A program made the translations under genes and the position numbers. Positions 13,720 to 16,758 of a DNA stretch of 16,758 nucleotides are shown here, piece by piece. The first letter of the stretch is position 1; each line of letters opens with the position of its first letter. Source of the stretch: an uncultured Collinsella sp. (GTDB taxonomy: Bacteria; Actinomycetota; Coriobacteriia; Coriobacteriales; Coriobacteriaceae); contig UQQL01000045.1 in assembly GCA_900543275.1 (NCBI GenBank), forward strand, positions 1-16,758, in the 5' to 3' direction. Under the pieces are notes generated by a model, which made no database searches, was not told where the DNA came from, and saw only the letters and a program-made list of their open reading frames with translations.

Positions 13720-15168
13720 ATGGCAAACATCAAGTTCCCCGAGGGTTTCTATTGGGGTGGCGCCACGGCCGCCAATCAGTTTGAGGGCGCTTGGAACGTG
13801 GACGGCCGCGGTCCTTCGGTCGACGACCATTTCTTGGGCGGCAGCTACAAGGAGCCGCGTCAGATCACGATCGACATCGACCCTAACCGCTTCTACCCCA
13901 ATCATGACGGCATCGATTTCTACCATCACTACGAGGAGGACATCGCGCTGTTCGCCGAGATGGGCTTCAACATGTTCCGCATGTCCATCTCTTGGAGCCG
14001 CATCTTCCCCAACGGCGACGACGCCGAGCCCAACGAGGCCGGCCTCGCCTTTTACGACCGCGTCTTCGACTGCCTGCGCGCTCACAATATCGAGCCGCTC
14101 GTGACCCTGTCGCACTACGAGATGCCCTATCACCTGGTCGAGAAATACAACGGCTGGGCGAGCCGCGAGCTCATCGGCTTCTTTGAGAAGTACTGCCAGA
14201 CCGTCTTCGACCGCTATCAGGACAAGGTCAAGTTCTGGCTCACCTTCAACGAGATCAACTGCGGCACCCAGGACATGGGCAACCTCTTTGGGACCAGCAT
14301 GATCCAGGGCTTTGAGGGCCCGGCTTCGGCGGTCCACACCACGCCGCAGGCCCGTATGCAGGCCCTGCATCACCAGTTTGTCGCCAGCGGCCGCGTCGTG
14401 CGCTATGCCCACGAGCACTATCCGCAGTTTAAGATGGGCAACATGGACTGCTTCATCCTCTCCTATGCCGCCACGTGCGATCCGGCCGACGTGTTCGCCA
14501 CGCAGCAGGAGATGAATACCATGAACTGGTACTGCTCCGACGTGCAGGTGCGCGGCAAGTATCCGTTCTATGCCAAGCGCTTCTGGGCCGAGAACGATGT
14601 CGAGCTTGTGATGGAGGACGGTGACCTGCAGGATATCGCCGACGGCAAGGTCGATTTCTACACCTTTAGCTACTACATGTCCGGCACCGTGGGCACCCAC
14701 AGGGATCACGAGATGACCGAGGGCAACATGACCTTTGGCGGCAAGAACCCCTATCTGGAGTCCACCGATTGGGGCTGGCAGATCGATCCGCTGGGCCTGC
14801 GCATCGCCCTCAACGAGATTTACGCCCGCTACGAGATTCCGCTGATGGTGGTCGAGAACGGCATGGGCGCCTACGATGAGGTCGAGGAGGACGGTTCCAT
14901 CCACGATCCGTACCGCATCGCCTACTTGCAGAGCCACATCAAGGCCATGGGCGAGGCCATTGCCGACGGCGTCGATCTGATCGCCTACACCTGGTGGGGT
15001 CCCATCGACCTGGTGTCCGCCGGCACCGGCGAGATGCGCAAGCGCTATGGCTTCATCCACGTCGATAAGTACGACGACGGCACCGGTACCTACGAGCGCC
15101 GCCGCAAGGACAGCTTCTACGCCTACCAGAAGATCATCAAGTCCAACGGTGCCGAGGGCCTGGATTAA
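13720..15168 (+). CDS. bglA: 6-phospho-beta-glucosidase, glycoside hydrolase family 1
   Basis: 482 residues, the usual GH1 length, with close resemblance to E. coli BglA along its whole length. It hydrolyses 6-phospho-beta-glucosides (products of PTS uptake of cellobiose, arbutin or salicin) in the cytoplasm. The acid/base Glu178 is in TFNEIN, the nucleophile Glu379 is in VVENGMG, and the N-terminal FYWGGATAANQFEGAWNVDGRGPS is the family signature. VSAGTGEMRKRYGF near the C-terminus supplies the Ser/Lys/Tyr set that contacts the 6-phosphate in this subgroup. AAAGGAG (13707-13713) lies 6 bases before ATG 13720; the open frame reaches 13582 but the extension is Cys-rich and not GH1-like. Codons are strongly C-ending, which suggests high expression. 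The PTS IIA gene follows after 140 bases; the 167 bases upstream show small stems (13557-13577, 13604-13618) but no clear promoter. Confidence 0.94.
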   Translation: MANIKFPEGFYWGGATAANQFEGAWNVDGRGPSVDDHFLGGSYKEPRQITIDIDPNRFYPNHDGIDFYHHYEEDIALFAEMGFNMFRMSISWSRIFPNGDDAEPNEAGLAFYDRVFDCLRAHNIEPLVTLSHYEMPYHLVEKYNGWASRELIGFFEKYCQTVFDRYQDKVKFWLTFNEINCGTQDMGNLFGTSMIQGFEGPASAVHTTPQARMQALHHQFVASGRVVRYAHEHYPQFKMGNMDCFILSYAATCDPADVFATQQEMNTMNWYCSDVQVRGKYPFYAKRFWAENDVELVMEDGDLQDIADGKVDFYTFSYYMSGTVGTHRDHEMTEGNMTFGGKNPYLESTDWGWQIDPLGLRIALNEIYARYEIPLMVVENGMGAYDEVEEDGSIHDPYRIAYLQSHIKAMGEAIADGVDLIAYTWWGPIDLVSAGTGEMRKRYGFIHVDKYDDGTGTYERRRKDSFYAYQKIIKSNGAEGLD

Positions 15169-15230
15169 TCGACAATATGAGTGCCACCGGGGAAAAGCGT
15201 TGGGATGGGCTCGCGATTCGAGTCCCCACC

Positions 15231-15259
15231 TTAGCATTTGAACCATTTGGCACTATAAT
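15231..15259 (+). promoter_or_regulatory. Predicted promoter of crr
   Basis: TTAGCA (15231-15236) and a perfect TATAAT (15254-15259) are 17 bases apart, predicting a start near 15266 and a 43-base leader. The leader holds an inverted GCGCA...TGCGC (15272-15276 with 15283-15287) that could form a small hairpin or an operator. crr can therefore be transcribed independently of bglA. Confidence 0.6.
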
Positions 15260-15308
15260 CACCATAGGCATGCGCACAACGTTGCGCTTAATCAAGAGGA
15301 GAAAACGT

Positions 15309-15845
15309 ATGGGTCTGTTTGACATGTTCAAGAAGAAGGCTGAGCCCGCGACTGCCGCTGCTCCGTCCTCCATCTCTGCTTCTGCCGGCGCCGACGTGCT
15401 GTGCTCGCCCGTCAAGGGCAAGGTCATCAAGATGGCCGATGTGCCCGATCCCGTCTTTGGCGGCGAGGTCCTGGGCAAGGGCTGCGCCGTGTGGCCCGAG
15501 GACGATCTGGTCTACGCTCCCTGCGACGGCAAGGTGACCGTCACCATGGGTCACGCCGTGGGCCTGCAGTCCGATAGCGGCATCGAGGTTCTGGTGCACG
15601 TTGGCGTCGATACCGTCAACATGAACGGCGACGGCTTCGAGGGCTTCGTCAAGGCCGACGATGTCGTTAAGGCTGGCCAGCCCATGCTCAAGATCGACCG
15701 CGCCAAGATCGCCGCTGCCGGCTACAAGGACTGCGTCGTCGTGGCTGTGTCCAACACCGCCGAGTTCGCCGACGTCGAGCTCGCCGTCGAGGCTGACTCC
15801 GCTGTCTCCGCTGGCGATGCCATCGTCAAGGTCGTCCGCAAGTAG
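15309..15845 (+). CDS. crr: PTS glucose-type IIA phosphocarrier (stand-alone Crr)
   Basis: 178 residues. It accepts phosphate from HPr and passes it to a membrane IIB of the glucose/beta-glucoside group. The phosphorylated His97 lies in VLVHVGVDTVNMNGDGF, and His82 in TMGHAVGL is the second active-site His. The N-terminus MGLFDMFKKK resembles the amphipathic membrane-contacting tail of enterobacterial IIA-Glc, followed by an Ala/Pro/Ser linker of about 20 residues. GAGGAG with 7 bases of spacing supports ATG 15309; the open frame extends to 15177 but that part spans the promoter. Many Gram-positive bacteria carry this domain fused to IICB; here it is separate, and the permease must be elsewhere. 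Position after bglA suggests work in beta-glucoside uptake, though a general glucose role is equally possible. Strongly C-biased codons suggest high expression. Confidence 0.93.
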   Translation: MGLFDMFKKKAEPATAAAPSSISASAGADVLCSPVKGKVIKMADVPDPVFGGEVLGKGCAVWPEDDLVYAPCDGKVTVTMGHAVGLQSDSGIEVLVHVGVDTVNMNGDGFEGFVKADDVVKAGQPMLKIDRAKIAAAGYKDCVVVAVSNTAEFADVELAVEADSAVSAGDAIVKVVRK

Positions 15846-15870
15846 TCTGCGGCAACATAAGGGTGTTTTG

Positions 15871-15901
15871 GGGTGGTCGGGTTATCCGGCCGCCCTTTTT
15901 T
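15871..15901 (+). terminator. Rho-independent terminator of crr
   Basis: GGGTGGTCGG (15871-15880) pairs with CCGGCCGCCC (15886-15895), 10 pairs including two G-U, loop GTTAT, followed at once by six T. It is 25 bases after the crr stop codon. Confidence 0.88.
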
Positions 15902-15987
15902 ATTGCAATGCGGCGGAACGTTTTATTGCGCGTTGGGCGGACCGGTAAACCGTTCGGACGTTAAATCGAGCCGACTGCGCCTTTGCT

Positions 15988-16017
15988 TTGCCGGGGGTGT
16001 TCGTTATCGGCTAGTAT
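15988..16017 (+). promoter_or_regulatory. Possible promoter of the downstream lipoprotein gene
   Basis: TTGCCG (15988-15993) and TAGTAT (16012-16017) with an 18-base spacer, about 64 bases before ATG 16081. Because a strong terminator lies between crr and this gene, a promoter is needed here; the match is moderate. Confidence 0.35.
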
Positions 16018-16080
16018 GGCCTTATTGTTACGACGCGCACCGCGTCGGGAAGCGCGGTGCCGCTTGTTGGGAGGAATGTC

Positions 16081-16638
16081 ATGAAGAAGAAGCTGCTGCT
16101 TGCGCCCCTGATGGCTGTTCTGGTCGCGTGCGTGGTTGTGCTTTCCGGCTGCGGAGGTCCTTCGGTTGAGGAGCTCATCACCGAGGATCTTACGACGCAG
16201 TTTGACGAGGTCAAGAACGGCGGCGACGACTTCCTCGCCGGCCTGGAAGAGGCCTCGGGCGACGAGTTCGAGCAGCTGGGCATCGATCCCAAGGAGTACG
16301 CCAAGAGCTATCTCGAGGGTTTTGACTACAAGATCGGCGATGTGACGGTCGACGAGGACAAGGGCACCGCGACTGCCGATGTCACCATTACCTGCAAGTC
16401 CATGAACAAGATCGTTGAAGATTTCGCCACCCAGTATCAGGAGAAGATCGCGGCGCTCGATACGATGCCTTCCGAGGACGACCTGTACAAGATGGCCGGC
16501 CAGGTCATGGTCGACGTGACCAAGGCCGCTAAGACCAAGGACACCAAGGTTACCTTCAAGTACACCGCCAATGACGATGGCGAGTGGTCTGCTGACGATT
16601 CCGCAACCACCGAGATGATGAATGCGATGATGAGCTAG
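16081..16638 (+). CDS. Lipoprotein of unknown function
   Basis: 185 residues. A classic Sec/lipoprotein signal (MKKKLLLAPLMAVLVACVVVLSGC) with the lipidated Cys at residue 24 is followed by an acidic domain with ITEDLTTQFDEVKNG, LGIDPKEYAKSYLEGFDYKIGDVTVDEDKGTATADVTITCKSM and a C-terminal TKDTKVTFKYTANDDGEWSADD. The pattern of a helical first half and a beta-sheet second half with one strand of T/D-rich residues is common in secreted lipoproteins of Coriobacteriia, but I cannot name a family. GGGAGGA (16069-16075) five bases before ATG 16081 decides the start over 16057. It appears to be a single-gene unit between the crr terminator and the structured element at 16658. It is not an obvious relative of the lipoprotein pair at 2268-3730. 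Confidence 0.85.
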   Translation: MKKKLLLAPLMAVLVACVVVLSGCGGPSVEELITEDLTTQFDEVKNGGDDFLAGLEEASGDEFEQLGIDPKEYAKSYLEGFDYKIGDVTVDEDKGTATADVTITCKSMNKIVEDFATQYQEKIAALDTMPSEDDLYKMAGQVMVDVTKAAKTKDTKVTFKYTANDDGEWSADDSATTEMMNAMMS

Positions 16639-16657
16639 GGGAGTTACGCGGTAGTTC

Positions 16658-16758
16658 GTTACGGCGTTTTACCAAACGCCGTAACTGCCCGACGCTGCGC
16701 GGGCACCAGAGCGACAACTTGTCATTCAAAGAGGACGGCATGACCAGAAGGTCTATGC
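16658..16758 (+). ncRNA. Structured 3' element, copy 2 (cut by the window end)
   Basis: Hairpin A: GTTACGGCGTTT (16658-16669) with AAACGCCGTAAC (16674-16685), loop TACC. Then come a 5-base gap, GACGCTGC, a probable left basal arm (16699-16713, ending CCAGAGCG), and an apical arm CGGCATGACC-AGAA-GGTC-TATGC that runs off the window. The alignment with 7694-7794 has no gaps; by hand count 74 of 101 positions are identical. It lies 20 bases after a lipoprotein stop codon, in the same orientation as copy 1 relative to its gene. An extra GTTACGCGG at 16643-16651 precedes it. Confidence 0.6.

Noticed and set aside
15206..15232. tRNA-like T-arm string ATTCGAGTCCCCACC upstream of crr
   Set aside because: The 5-base arms around the TTCGAGT loop do not pair, and no acceptor, D or anticodon arm is present upstream.
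13690..15246. 518-residue open frame antisense to bglA
   Set aside because: It is a shadow of the C-ending codon bias of bglA; no family resemblance, no ribosome binding site, and the sense frame is a clear GH1 enzyme.
1..16758. CRISPR array, IS element, prophage or toxin-antitoxin genes
   Set aside because: No regularly spaced repeats, transposase or integrase motifs, or paired small toxin-antitoxin frames were found; repeats present are single palindromic intergenic units.

Overview
The window looks like a chromosomal segment of a Coriobacteriia bacterium, most likely Collinsella or a close relative. This is inferred, not searched. It rests on high GC with C/G-ending codons, an actinobacterial/Firmicute-like gene mix (PTS IIA, 6-phospho-beta-glucosidase, RpiR and AraC regulators, an XRE-desulfoferrodoxin fusion), many lipoproteins with short SGC/AGC lipoboxes, and dense short palindromic intergenic repeats (ACCACCACAAAGG and GAGCGTGGATAATCTCCC types). 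I see no phage, IS element, CRISPR array, rRNA or tRNA.

Layout. (1) 165-3730, + strand: four closely spaced envelope genes of unknown function: a small membrane-anchored protein, a zinc-ribbon/Gln-rich protein, and two tandem paralogous lipoproteins. (2) 3810-6578, - strand: a full-length MgtA-type P-type ATPase. (3) 7014-7694, +: pyrE, followed by a large structured RNA-like element. (4) 8068-8688, +: an XRE helix-turn-helix fused to a complete desulfoferrodoxin/superoxide-reductase-like domain, with its own promoter and a palindrome at the predicted transcription start. (5) 8833-12445, -: an RpiR-SIS regulator and, upstream of it on the same strand, a large cytoplasmic glycoside hydrolase. 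(6) 12560-13552, +: an AraC regulator divergent from the hydrolase. (7) 13720-15845, +: 6-phospho-beta-glucosidase (bglA) and a stand-alone glucose-type PTS IIA (crr) with its own promoter and a strong terminator. (8) 16081-16638, +: another lipoprotein, followed by a second copy of the structured element seen after pyrE, cut off by the window end.

How the genes fit together. From 8.8 to 15.8 kb is a carbohydrate-use island: two sugar-type regulators (RpiR, AraC), one uncharacterised hydrolase, one 6-phospho-beta-glucosidase and one PTS phosphocarrier. BglA needs 6-phospho-sugar made by PTS uptake, and Crr can pass phosphate to a membrane IICB partner that is not encoded here. The most noteworthy items are the XRE-desulfoferrodoxin fusion, which keeps all nine iron-ligand positions but lacks the Glu-Lys pair next to the active-site His, and the two-copy, gap-free, covarying RNA-like element at 7694-7834 and 16658-16758.
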